From an uncultured Lachnospiraceae bacterium (lineage in GTDB: Bacteria > Bacillota > Clostridia > Lachnospirales > Lachnospiraceae), in contig CAJUDZ010000060.1 in the NCBI GenBank assembly GCA_910584965.1, forward strand, positions 1-10,843: a DNA stretch of 10,843 bases, given 5' to 3'. A program made the translations under genes and the position numbers. Each line of letters starts with the position of its first letter. Within the stretch, counting starts at the first letter, position 1. Shown piece after piece: positions 1 to 5,792 of this stretch. The notes beneath the pieces are model-generated. The model saw only the letters and a program-made list of their open reading frames with translations, did not search any database and was not told where the DNA came from.

Positions 1-156
1 ACGATCAAACAGGATGCGGAAGGTATGGCAAATACCATCGCTCAGATCGCTCAGAACTTCCAGGGCGGAGCAGATAAATTTGCAGAAGTTGATGCAGCAA
101 ACGTTGTTGGAACATGGCGTGTAAATATTCCTTATGCTACATACACAGGTGAATAA
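1..156 (+). CDS. mglB: Sugar (galactose-type) ABC transporter substrate-binding protein, C-terminal end
   Basis: The first reading frame is open from base 1 to a TAA at 154-156 and gives the last 51 residues of a protein whose start lies outside the window. The tail contains QDAEGMANTI and ends WRVNIPYATYTGE. A final beta strand followed by a short tail fits the C-terminus of periplasmic-binding-protein-like sugar receptors of the MglB/RbsB type (Peripla_BP_4). In Gram-positives these are lipoproteins that capture sugar outside the membrane and deliver it to the permease. The assignment rests mainly on the sugar-class ATPase and permease that follow directly. Galactose is inferred from the overall resemblance of the operon to mglBAC; ribose, xylose or another sugar cannot be excluded from this fragment. 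Confidence 0.75.
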   Translation, partial: TIKQDAEGMANTIAQIAQNFQGGADKFAEVDAANVVGTWRVNIPYATYTGE

Positions 157-192
157 GGAACAGAATTTTCCGACCAGAAGTCAGAAATTTTG

Positions 193-217
193 TGACCGCA
201 TGTTGTATGTGCGGTCA
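193..217 (+). other. Small hairpin after mglB
   Basis: An 8-bp perfect inverted repeat, TGACCGCA (193-200) and TGCGGTCA (210-217), encloses a 9-nt loop. No T-tract follows, so it is not a terminator by itself. It sits just upstream of the stronger hairpin at 222-249 and may stabilise the 3' end of the substrate-binding protein message. That role is inferred from position only. Confidence 0.5.
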
Positions 218-221
218 TAGA

Positions 222-249
222 AAAAGAGTCCGGCTTGCCGGACTCTTTT
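222..249 (+). terminator. Intercistronic Rho-independent terminator between mglB and mglA
   Basis: A perfect inverted repeat pairs AAAAGAGTCCGG (222-233) with CCGGACTCTTTT (238-249) around the tetraloop CTTG. The GC-rich core with an A-tract on the left and a T-tract on the right is a classic intrinsic terminator. It lies inside the transport operon with the mglA ribosome binding site only 25 bases further on, and I see no good promoter between them. It therefore probably acts as a partial terminator or mRNA stabiliser, giving more binding protein than ATPase and permease, a known pattern in binding-protein-dependent importers. Confidence 0.85.
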
Positions 250-287
250 GTACATAAAAACAGTTTTTCAAACGGAGGTGAGAGGAC

Positions 288-1814
288 GTGGAAAAACACA
301 AAGTATCGTCTGAGGACAAAAATGTGCTCCTGAAGATGGAAGGCATCTGCAAAGAATTTCCCGGAGTAAAGGCGTTGGATAACGTAAATCTTACCGTAAA
401 AGCGGGTACGGTACATGCACTGATGGGAGAAAACGGCGCCGGCAAGTCCACACTGATGAAATGCCTGTTTGGTGTGTATGGCAAGGACAGCGGCCACATT
501 TACTTAGAGGGGAAGGAAATCAATTTCAGAACATCCAAAGAGGCACTTGAGAACGGCGTTGCCATGGTGCATCAGGAGCTGAATCAGGCTTTGAAGCGCA
601 ACGTAATGGATAATATGTGGCTGGGACGTTTTCCCAAGATCTCTAAATGGTGTCCGCTGACCAGCGAGAAGAAAATGTATGACGCCACGATGAAAGTTTT
701 TGATGAACTGGAAGTTCATGTGGATCCCAGAACGGTTATGAGCCAGATGCCGGTATCCCAGCGTCAGATGGTAGAGATCGCAAAGGCCGTATCATTCCAT
801 TCCAAAGTAATTGTTTTTGACGAGCCCACATCTTCCCTGACGGAAGAAGAAGTAGATCATCTGTTCCGGATCATCAATATGCTCAGGGACCGCGGCTGCG
901 GCATCATCTATATTTCTCATAAAATGGAAGAGATTCTGCGTATCTCCGATGAAGTGACCATTATGCGTGACGGACAGTGGGTTGCTACCCGCCCGGCGGA
1001 AGAACTGACGATGGGTGAGATTATCCGCCTGATGGTAGGACGTGAACTGACAAACCGTTATCCGGAAAAAGACAATGAAGTCGGTCAGTCTATTTTACAG
1101 GTGAAAAATCTGACGGCGCAGTATTCCCTGCTGAAAGATGTTTCCTTTGAGGCAAAAGCGGGAGAGGTGCTGGGCGTAGCAGGTCTTGACGGTTCCGGCC
1201 GGACAGAACTTCTGGAAAATATTTTCGGTATTGCCACAAGGAAAGAAGGCGAGATTTATCTGCACGGCAAACGGGTTATGAACCGGAATGCCAGGGAATC
1301 CCTGGCGAATAAGTTCGCCATGCTGACGGAGGAACGCCGTGCCACCGGTATTTTCGGGATTCGTGATATCCAGGCGAATACGACCATATCCAGCCTGCCC
1401 AAATATAAAAACGGCCCGTTCCTCAGCGATAAACTGATGAGTGAATCGACCGAATGGGGCATCAACGCCATGCGGACCAAAACGCCCAGCCAGAAAACGC
1501 AGATCAGATCGTTGTCCGGCGGTAATCAGCAGAAGGTTATTTTGGCCAGATGGCTGCTCACGGACCCGGAAGTGCTTCTTCTGGATGAACCTACAAGGGG
1601 AATTGATGTAGGAGCAAAATACGAGATCTATCAGTTGATTCTGGACTTGGCGAAACAGGGGAAAACGATCATTATGGTTTCTTCGGAAATGCCGGAATTA
1701 TTAGGGGTATGTGACAGGATTCTGGTAATGTCCGGCGGACGTCTGTCGGGAGAAGTCAATGCGAAGGAGACGTCACAGGAAGATATCATGACACTGGCTA
1801 CAAAATACGCATAA
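288..1814 (+). CDS. mglA: Sugar ABC transporter ATP-binding protein, double-domain (MglA/RbsA class)
   Basis: A 508-residue cytoplasmic ATPase with two fused nucleotide-binding domains, the usual layout and length for the MglA/RbsA/XylG class that powers monosaccharide import. Domain 1 has Walker A GENGAGKST (47-55), Q96, a signature VSQRQ (156-160), Walker B VIVFDEP (174-180) and switch His211. Domain 2 has a degenerate Walker A, GLDGSGRTE (299-307), a canonical LSGGNQQK signature (409-416) and LLLDEPTRGID (430-440), with Ser-Ser in place of the switch His near 465. This asymmetry is normal for the class. The GTG start at 288 is supported by GGAGG at 274-278. The stop codon merges into the ribosome binding site of the permease gene, 13 bases before its start, so the two are translated as a unit. 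Galactose specificity is inferred from the operon, not from this protein. Confidence 0.92.
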   Translation: MEKHKVSSEDKNVLLKMEGICKEFPGVKALDNVNLTVKAGTVHALMGENGAGKSTLMKCLFGVYGKDSGHIYLEGKEINFRTSKEALENGVAMVHQELNQALKRNVMDNMWLGRFPKISKWCPLTSEKKMYDATMKVFDELEVHVDPRTVMSQMPVSQRQMVEIAKAVSFHSKVIVFDEPTSSLTEEEVDHLFRIINMLRDRGCGIIYISHKMEEILRISDEVTIMRDGQWVATRPAEELTMGEIIRLMVGRELTNRYPEKDNEVGQSILQVKNLTAQYSLLKDVSFEAKAGEVLGVAGLDGSGRTELLENIFGIATRKEGEIYLHGKRVMNRNARESLANKFAMLTEERRATGIFGIRDIQANTTISSLPKYKNGPFLSDKLMSESTEWGINAMRTKTPSQKTQIRSLSGGNQQKVILARWLLTDPEVLLLDEPTRGIDVGAKYEIYQLILDLAKQGKTIIMVSSEMPELLGVCDRILVMSGGRLSGEVNAKETSQEDIMTLATKYA

Positions 1815-1827
1815 GGAGGGAGAAAGT

Positions 1828-2901
1828 GTGGCTGAAAATAAAATAAAAGCAAGAGAACAGGCTTTCAAGGAACTTTCCTCGAAAGATAAGACGAAGAAAA
1901 TTATCGATTTACTGCTGAATAATGCAATGTATATCATTATTATACTGGCGGTTATTTACATATCAATTAAGGTACCTGCATTTTTAAAACTTCCCTCTAT
2001 TGTGAACGTTATTTCACTGACGGCGGCAAAGCTGCCGATAGCGCTTGGCATTGGCGGTTGTATTGTATTGACGGGTACGGATATTTCTGCCGGCCGTGTG
2101 GTTGGTCTGACAGCCTGTATTTCGGCGTCATTGCTTACGACGACATTTAAGGTATTTCCGGACATGACCAGCGCGCCGCCGATTATCGTAGTACTGCTTG
2201 TGATCATTGTGGCCGGCGGTCTTGTAGGTTTTGTCAACGGTTTCAGCGTTGCGAAGTTCAAGCTGCATCCGTTCATCGTAACACTGTCAACGCAGCTTAT
2301 TGTATATGGAATCATTCTGATGTACTTAATGAGAGGTACCAATAACGGTCAGACGCTCAGCGGTCTGACGGACGGTTATCGTTCTCTGATCACCGGTACT
2401 CTGTTCAGTATTCCGACGGCAACGGGAAGCGTGGCAGTACCCAAGTATGTTCTTTACAGTATTTTACTTGTGATTCTGATGTGGGTGATCTGGAACAAGA
2501 CGACATTCGGTAAAAATATGTTTGCGGTAGGTTCCAATGAAGAAGCGGCTAACGTATCCGGCGTTAATGTATCGAGAACGATTATCATGGTATTTGTCCT
2601 GGCGGGTATGATGTATGCAATTACCGGATTTCTGGACGGTGCGCGTATCGCATCGGCAAATGCGAATACCGGTCTGAACTATGAGTGTGACGCGATTGCG
2701 GCCTGCGTTATCGGCGGCGTATCCTTTGTAGGCGGTATCGGAAGGATCAGCGGAATCGTAGTAGGGGTTCTGCTGCTTCAGATTATCTTTACGGGACTGA
2801 ATTTCCTGGCCGTCGATGCAAACATGCTGTATATCATTAAAGGTCTGATCATCCTGATCGCCTGCGCGATTGATATGCGGAAATATCTTGTAAAGAAATA
2901 A
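1828..2901 (+). CDS. mglC: Sugar ABC transporter permease (MglC class)
   Basis: A 357-residue integral membrane protein of the BPD_transp_2 family, which forms the channel for monosaccharide importers. Hydrophobic segments begin near residue 33 and continue to about 348, consistent with 8-10 helices. Visible class motifs are LTGTDISAGRVVGLTA (81-96), the cytoplasmic coupling-loop-like GSNEEAANVSGVNVSR (235-250) that would contact the ATPase, and IGGVSFVGGIGR (295-306). The TGTDISAGRVVG form is the one I associate with MglC rather than RbsC. A GTG start at 1828 is preceded by AAGGAGGGAG (1813-1822), which overlaps the stop of the ATPase gene. The highly charged N-terminal 26 residues (Lys/Glu-rich) are probably cytoplasmic and longer than in the shortest homologues. 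The gene is complete and ends in a basic KYLVKK tail. Confidence 0.92.
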   Translation: MAENKIKAREQAFKELSSKDKTKKIIDLLLNNAMYIIIILAVIYISIKVPAFLKLPSIVNVISLTAAKLPIALGIGGCIVLTGTDISAGRVVGLTACISASLLTTTFKVFPDMTSAPPIIVVLLVIIVAGGLVGFVNGFSVAKFKLHPFIVTLSTQLIVYGIILMYLMRGTNNGQTLSGLTDGYRSLITGTLFSIPTATGSVAVPKYVLYSILLVILMWVIWNKTTFGKNMFAVGSNEEAANVSGVNVSRTIIMVFVLAGMMYAITGFLDGARIASANANTGLNYECDAIAACVIGGVSFVGGIGRISGIVVGVLLLQIIFTGLNFLAVDANMLYIIKGLIILIACAIDMRKYLVKK

Positions 2902-2922
2902 TGCGAATGCAGAAAGTATTAT

Positions 2923-2927
2923 GGAGG
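2923..2927 (+). promoter_or_regulatory. Ribosome binding site that decides the start of the InlB-repeat gene
   Basis: GGAGG at 2923-2927 lies five bases before the ATG at 2933. The alternative in-frame ATG at 2921 overlaps this site and has no comparable Shine-Dalgarno sequence before it, so the start at 2933 is preferred. Confidence 0.6.
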
Positions 2928-2932
2928 GAATC

Positions 2933-3292
2933 ATGGAAGAACCGAAGCAGCAGACGACCCCCCAGCTGCGGGGGCTTTACAGTAAAGTGAAAATATCTGT
3001 CAGATCACTGAATATAATCATCGTGGTGCTGGCTGCCTTACTGATTGTCTGTATGGCTTATGGCATCGCAAAAGGCGGCTTCCGCGTTTCTTTTGATACG
3101 CAGGGCGGAACCGTCGTGGAATCCCAGATAAGAATGTACGGAGAATTGCTGGAAGAACCGGAGCTCCCGACAAGAGAGGGGTTTGTGTTCGACGGCTGGT
3201 ATCTGGATCCGGGCGGAACCGTGCCCTGGAATACGAATACGGATGTAGTGACGGAGTCCATGACACTGTATGCAAAATGGAAAGAAAAGTAA
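2933..3292 (+). CDS. Small membrane-anchored protein with one InlB B-repeat
   Basis: A 119-residue protein encoded as the last gene of the mgl-type operon, 31 bases after the permease. Residues 1-26 are polar with several Lys/Arg, residues 27-44 form one hydrophobic helix (NIIIVVLAALLIVCMAYG), and residues 50-117 form a single InlB B-repeat (Listeria-Bacteroides repeat, Flg_new family). The repeat shows the family landmarks FDTQGGT (54-60), REGFVFDGWY (81-90) and MTLYAKW (110-116). Positive charges before the helix predict a cytoplasmic N-terminus and an extracellular repeat. There is no cleavable signal, no LPXTG motif and no lipobox. B-repeats normally occur in long surface proteins as stalk or adhesion modules, so a lone repeat on a short anchor in a sugar-importer operon is unusual. 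It may tether or scaffold the binding protein, but that is speculation and no function is established. Confidence 0.8.
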   Translation: MEEPKQQTTPQLRGLYSKVKISVRSLNIIIVVLAALLIVCMAYGIAKGGFRVSFDTQGGTVVESQIRMYGELLEEPELPTREGFVFDGWYLDPGGTVPWNTNTDVVTESMTLYAKWKEK

Positions 3293-3347
3293 AAAAATCA
3301 GCAGAGTATGCCGTTTGTTTATCGGGTATCATACTCTGCTGATTTTT
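3293..3347 (+). terminator. Rho-independent terminator closing the mgl-type operon
   Basis: An 18-bp perfect inverted repeat (3293-3310 with 3330-3347) begins directly after the TAA at 3290-3292 and ends in TTTTT. Its core is TCAGCAGAGTATG paired with CATACTCTGCTGA, with a 19-nt loop. The A-tract on one side and T-tract on the other could let it act in both directions, although no gene is seen on the - strand here. It separates the transporter operon from the GTPase unit. Confidence 0.85.
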
Positions 3348-3353
3348 AATATG

Positions 3354-3382
3354 TTGACAGAATCGAAAAACAGGAGCAAAAT
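3354..3382 (+). promoter_or_regulatory. Candidate sigma-A type promoter for the two-GTPase unit
   Basis: A perfect -35 hexamer TTGACA (3354-3359) is followed after 17 bases by CAAAAT (3377-3382), a 4-of-6 match to TATAAT that keeps A2 and T6. It lies just after the upstream terminator and 42 bases before the first GTPase start, which is where a new promoter is needed. I looked for a palindrome resembling a Zur, Fur or NikR operator around it and saw none, so metal control is not shown by the sequence. Confidence 0.55.
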
Positions 3383-3424
3383 AGGGGATAGTGGTAAGTG
3401 AGATAGAAAGGTAAGGCGGTAAAC

Positions 3425-4675
3425 ATGACAAAAATTGATATTGTATCCGGCTTTCTCGGAGCCGGAAAGACGACATTGATAAAGAAGCTGTTAAAAGAAG
3501 CTTTACAGAATACGCAGGTCGTTCTGATCGAAAATGAATTTGGTGAGATCGGCATAGACGGCGGATTTTTAAAAGAAGCGGGAATTGAGATCAAAGAGAT
3601 GAATTCCGGCTGTATCTGCTGTTCGCTTGTGGGAGATTTTGCCGCTTCTTTAAAGGAAGTGCTGTCGGCCTATTCTCCGGAAAGGGTTCTGATCGAACCT
3701 TCGGGTGTGGGCAAGCTTTCCGATGTCATGAAAGCCGTACAGGGAGCCATGCAGGATGAGGAAGTCATACTAAACAGCGCTGTCGTCGTAGTGGATGCCG
3801 GAAAATGCAAAATGTATATGAAAAACTTCGGCGAATTTTTTACCAATCAGATCGAGTATGCGGGAACCATTATTTTAAGCCGGACGGGAAAGATGAGCGA
3901 AGAAAAAGTTTCGGCCTGCGCTGCCATGCTGAGAGAACATAATGCGAAGGCGACGATCATCACGACGCCCTGGGAAGAACTGGAAGGAACGGATATTCTG
4001 GAGACAATCGAAGGCGCAAAGGATTTGGAAGCGGAACTGATGAAGGAAGTCATGGCGCGAAAAGACGATCACGACCATCACCACTGCCATGAGGAAGAGC
4101 ATGATCATGAGCACCACCACGTTCATGAAGAAGGGCATGATCATGAGCACCACCACTGCCATGAGGAAGAGCATGATCATGAGCACCACCACGTTCATGA
4201 AGAAGGGCATGATCACCATCACAGCCATGAAGGGGAACATGACCATGAGCACCACCACTGCCATGAAGAAGAGCATGATCATGAGCACCACCACGGTCAT
4301 GAAGAGGAACATGACCATGAGCACCACCACGGTCATGAAGAAGGGCATGGTCATGAGCACTGCCACGGCCATCACCACGACCACGGTCATCATCATGCGG
4401 ATGAAATCTTTACGAGCTGGGGCATTGAAACGCCTTCATCATATACGCGGAACGAAATAGAAGACTGCCTGCGGAAACTGGAGCAGGAAGAAGAATACGG
4501 CATTGTGCTCCGGGCGAAGGGAATGGTGCCTGCCGGAGACGGAACCTGGATATATTTCGATTATGTGCCGGAAGAGAGCGATATCAGGACCGGAAAACCG
4601 GATGTAACAGGTAAGATCTGCGTCATCGGTTCGAAGCTGAAAGAAGAAAAACTGGCGGCGCTGTTTCAGAAATAA
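3425..4675 (+). CDS. CobW/COG0523-family GTP-binding metallochaperone with long His-rich array
   Basis: A 416-residue protein of the G3E P-loop GTPase family (CobW, YjiA, YciC/ZNG1 relatives), which load zinc, cobalt or other metals onto client proteins in the cytoplasm. Residues 1-210 form the GTPase domain: Walker A GFLGAGKTT (9-17), Glu37-Asn-Glu (ENEFG), the family metal motif CICC (63-66) and ERVLIEPSGVG (86-96). The usual guanine-specificity NKxD motif is replaced by SRTGK (152-156). Residues 216-324 are a metal-binding array with 57 His and 4 Cys. Residues 328-416 match a CobW C-terminal domain. The length beyond the usual 300-330 residues comes from the array. The ATG at 3425 is preceded by a moderate site, AAGGCGGT (3413-3420). 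A second GTPase gene follows after 38 bases, so the two probably share a transcript. The metal is not determined by the sequence; Zn, Ni or Co are the plausible candidates. Confidence 0.88.
   Translation: MTKIDIVSGFLGAGKTTLIKKLLKEALQNTQVVLIENEFGEIGIDGGFLKEAGIEIKEMNSGCICCSLVGDFAASLKEVLSAYSPERVLIEPSGVGKLSDVMKAVQGAMQDEEVILNSAVVVVDAGKCKMYMKNFGEFFTNQIEYAGTIILSRTGKMSEEKVSACAAMLREHNAKATIITTPWEELEGTDILETIEGAKDLEAELMKEVMARKDDHDHHHCHEEEHDHEHHHVHEEGHDHEHHHCHEEEHDHEHHHVHEEGHDHHHSHEGEHDHEHHHCHEEEHDHEHHHGHEEEHDHEHHHGHEEGHGHEHCHGHHHDHGHHHADEIFTSWGIETPSSYTRNEIEDCLRKLEQEEEYGIVLRAKGMVPAGDGTWIYFDYVPEESDIRTGKPDVTGKICVIGSKLKEEKLAALFQK
4070..4396 (+). repeat. In-frame 36-bp tandem repeats encoding the His-rich array
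   Basis: Residues 216-324 of the first GTPase are built from 12-residue units of the form HDHEHHHxHEEx, with x = Val, Cys or Gly and Gly or Glu last. Two 10-residue variants start HDHHH. The order is 10-12-12-12 (216-261), 10-12-12-12 (262-307) and then an irregular tail, HGHEHCHGHHHDHGHHH (308-324), which hints at a doubled 46-residue block. At DNA level 4079-4143 recurs exactly at 4151-4215, a 65-base identity with a 72-base period, pointing to recent duplication. The unit length is a multiple of three, so gain or loss of units keeps the frame. Confidence 0.93.
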
Positions 4676-4713
4676 GCGGTCCGAAAGCGTAAGAAAGGGG
4701 CAGGATTAACGTT

Positions 4714-5643
4714 ATGAAACCGGTATATATGATCAACGGTTTTCTGGAAAGCGGAAAGACGGAGTTTATTACCTATACACTGGCACAGCCGTATTTTCAG
4801 GTACGGGGAAAAACGCTTCTTCTGTTATGCGAGGAAGGCGAAATTGAGTATGACGAGAAACTGCTTGCACAAAGCAGGACGGAGATAGAACTGATCGAGG
4901 AAGAAAAGGATTTCAATTCGGCGCATCTGATCGAGCTGGAAAAGAAACATAAACCGGAGCGCATTATCATCGAATATAACGGGATGTGGAATTGCAAAAA
5001 TATAAAACTTCCCTGGCACTGGAGCGTGGAACAGCAGGTAACAACGATCGACGCTTCTACGTTTCCGATGTATTTTACGAACATGAAGTCGCTTCTTGCG
5101 GAAATGATACGAAAATCGGAGCTGATTATTTTTAACCGGTGTGACGGTGTGGAAGACCTGAGCAGTTACAAAAGGAACGTCAAGGCCATTAACCAGAAAG
5201 CGGAACTTGTTTTCGAGGACGCGAACGGTGAGGTCAACGAGATTATGGAAGACGATCTGCCATATGATCTGTCGTCGCCGGTTCTGGAACTCAATAACGA
5301 AAGTTATGGCGTCTGGTATGTGGATTCATTGGACCATATCGGGAGGTATGTGGGTAAAACCGTACAATTTACGGCGATGGTGCTCGTACCGAAGGATTTT
5401 CCGAAAGGGTATTTTGTGCCGGGGCGGATGGCGATGACCTGCTGCGCCGACGATATGGCTTTTCTCGGTTTTGCCTGCGAATACGATAAGACCGATCGGC
5501 TGACCGACAGACAGTGGGTCAAAGTGACTGCGAAAGTCGCAAATGAATACTTTGCCGATTATGGCGGGGAAGGTCCGGTGCTTCATGCAATCAGCGTTGA
5601 GCAGACGAAAAAGCCCAAAGAAGAAATTATCAGCTTTTTTTAA
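4714..5643 (+). CDS. Divergent CobW-like GTPase fused to a YcgQ/DUF1980-like C-terminal domain
   Basis: A 309-residue protein. Residues 1-180 form a COG0523-like P-loop domain: Walker A GFLESGKTE (9-17), a Walker B-like strand RIIIEYNGMW (83-92), ATTID-like switch strand TTIDAS (110-115) and NRCD (141-144) at the guanine-specificity position. The CxCC metal motif seen in the upstream paralogue is absent; the equivalent stretch is acidic (IELIEEEKDF, 58-67). Residues 200-305 are not a CobW C-terminal domain. They carry YVGKTVQF (212-219), FPKGYFVPGRMAMTCCADD (229-247), GFACEY (252-257) and a terminal PKEE, which I recognise as close to the C-terminal region of YcgQ-type proteins (DUF1980/TIGR03943), usually paired with a DUF318 permease. 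The ATG at 4714 follows AGGA at 4702-4705. It is co-transcribed with the His-rich GTPase and followed by a terminator. The C-domain match is from memory and needs a profile search. Confidence 0.78.
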   Translation: MKPVYMINGFLESGKTEFITYTLAQPYFQVRGKTLLLLCEEGEIEYDEKLLAQSRTEIELIEEEKDFNSAHLIELEKKHKPERIIIEYNGMWNCKNIKLPWHWSVEQQVTTIDASTFPMYFTNMKSLLAEMIRKSELIIFNRCDGVEDLSSYKRNVKAINQKAELVFEDANGEVNEIMEDDLPYDLSSPVLELNNESYGVWYVDSLDHIGRYVGKTVQFTAMVLVPKDFPKGYFVPGRMAMTCCADDMAFLGFACEYDKTDRLTDRQWVKVTAKVANEYFADYGGEGPVLHAISVEQTKKPKEEIISFF

Positions 5644-5721
5644 AAGAATGAGGTTCGATGCCTGCGATGAAGAAATCGGGCGGAGAAGTATTGGCATAAA
5701 GAATTTTGGAATAGTGATTAT

Positions 5722-5758
5722 GACCCTTGCAGCGATTCTTTGCGCAGGGGTCTTTTTT
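5722..5758 (+). terminator. Rho-independent terminator after the two-GTPase unit
   Basis: GACCCTTGC (5722-5730) pairs with GCAGGGGTC (5744-5752) through nine pairs, one of them G-U, and is followed by TTTTTT (5753-5758). It lies 78 bases after the stop of the second GTPase gene and 35 bases before the preferred start of the ABC ATPase gene. It argues against a long ATPase start at 5727, which would fall inside this hairpin. Confidence 0.8.
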
Positions 5759-5779
5759 GTATAAAAACTTTGGTATGGC

Positions 5780-5784
5780 GGAGG
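5780..5784 (+). promoter_or_regulatory. Ribosome binding site that decides the start of the ABC ATPase
   Basis: GGAGG at 5780-5784 lies eight bases before the ATG at 5793. In-frame ATGs at 5727 (inside the terminator) and 5775 (which overlaps this site) have no comparable upstream site, so 5793 is preferred. Confidence 0.7.
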
Positions 5785-5792
5785 CGCAGAAT

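Noticed and set aside
2464..2934. - strand frame of 156 codons antisense to mglC
   Set aside because: A shadow of a well-supported permease gene with no ribosome binding site or recognisable domain.
3350..3424. Zur, Fur or NikR type operator, or a metal riboswitch, upstream of the His-rich GTPase
   Set aside because: Looked for because COG0523 genes are often metal-regulated, but no palindrome or structured leader is visible by eye.
3875..4396. Long - strand frame of 173 codons antisense to the His array, giving a hydrophobic Met/Val-rich repeat that resembles membrane helices
   Set aside because: It is the mirror of the CAT/CAC-rich repeats on the + strand; the repeat has no stop in several frames. 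There is no ribosome binding site, and the + strand frame carries clear CobW domains on both sides.
4089..4460. + strand frame of 123 codons inside the His-rich GTPase, rich in Met, Thr and Ser
   Set aside because: An out-of-frame reading of the same tandem repeats with no recognisable domain and no start signal.
5691..5721. Possible promoter TTGGCA (5691-5696) with GATTAT (5716-5721) for the ABC ATPase gene
   Set aside because: The spacing of 19 bases is poor, the -10 match is only 4 of 6, and transcription would begin inside the terminator hairpin. I see no better promoter, so how the ATPase gene is transcribed stays open.
5727..5792. N-terminal extension of the ABC ATPase from the ATG at 5727
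   Set aside because: That start lies within the terminator stem at 5722-5758 and has no ribosome binding site, while GGAGG at 5780-5784 serves the ATG at 5793.
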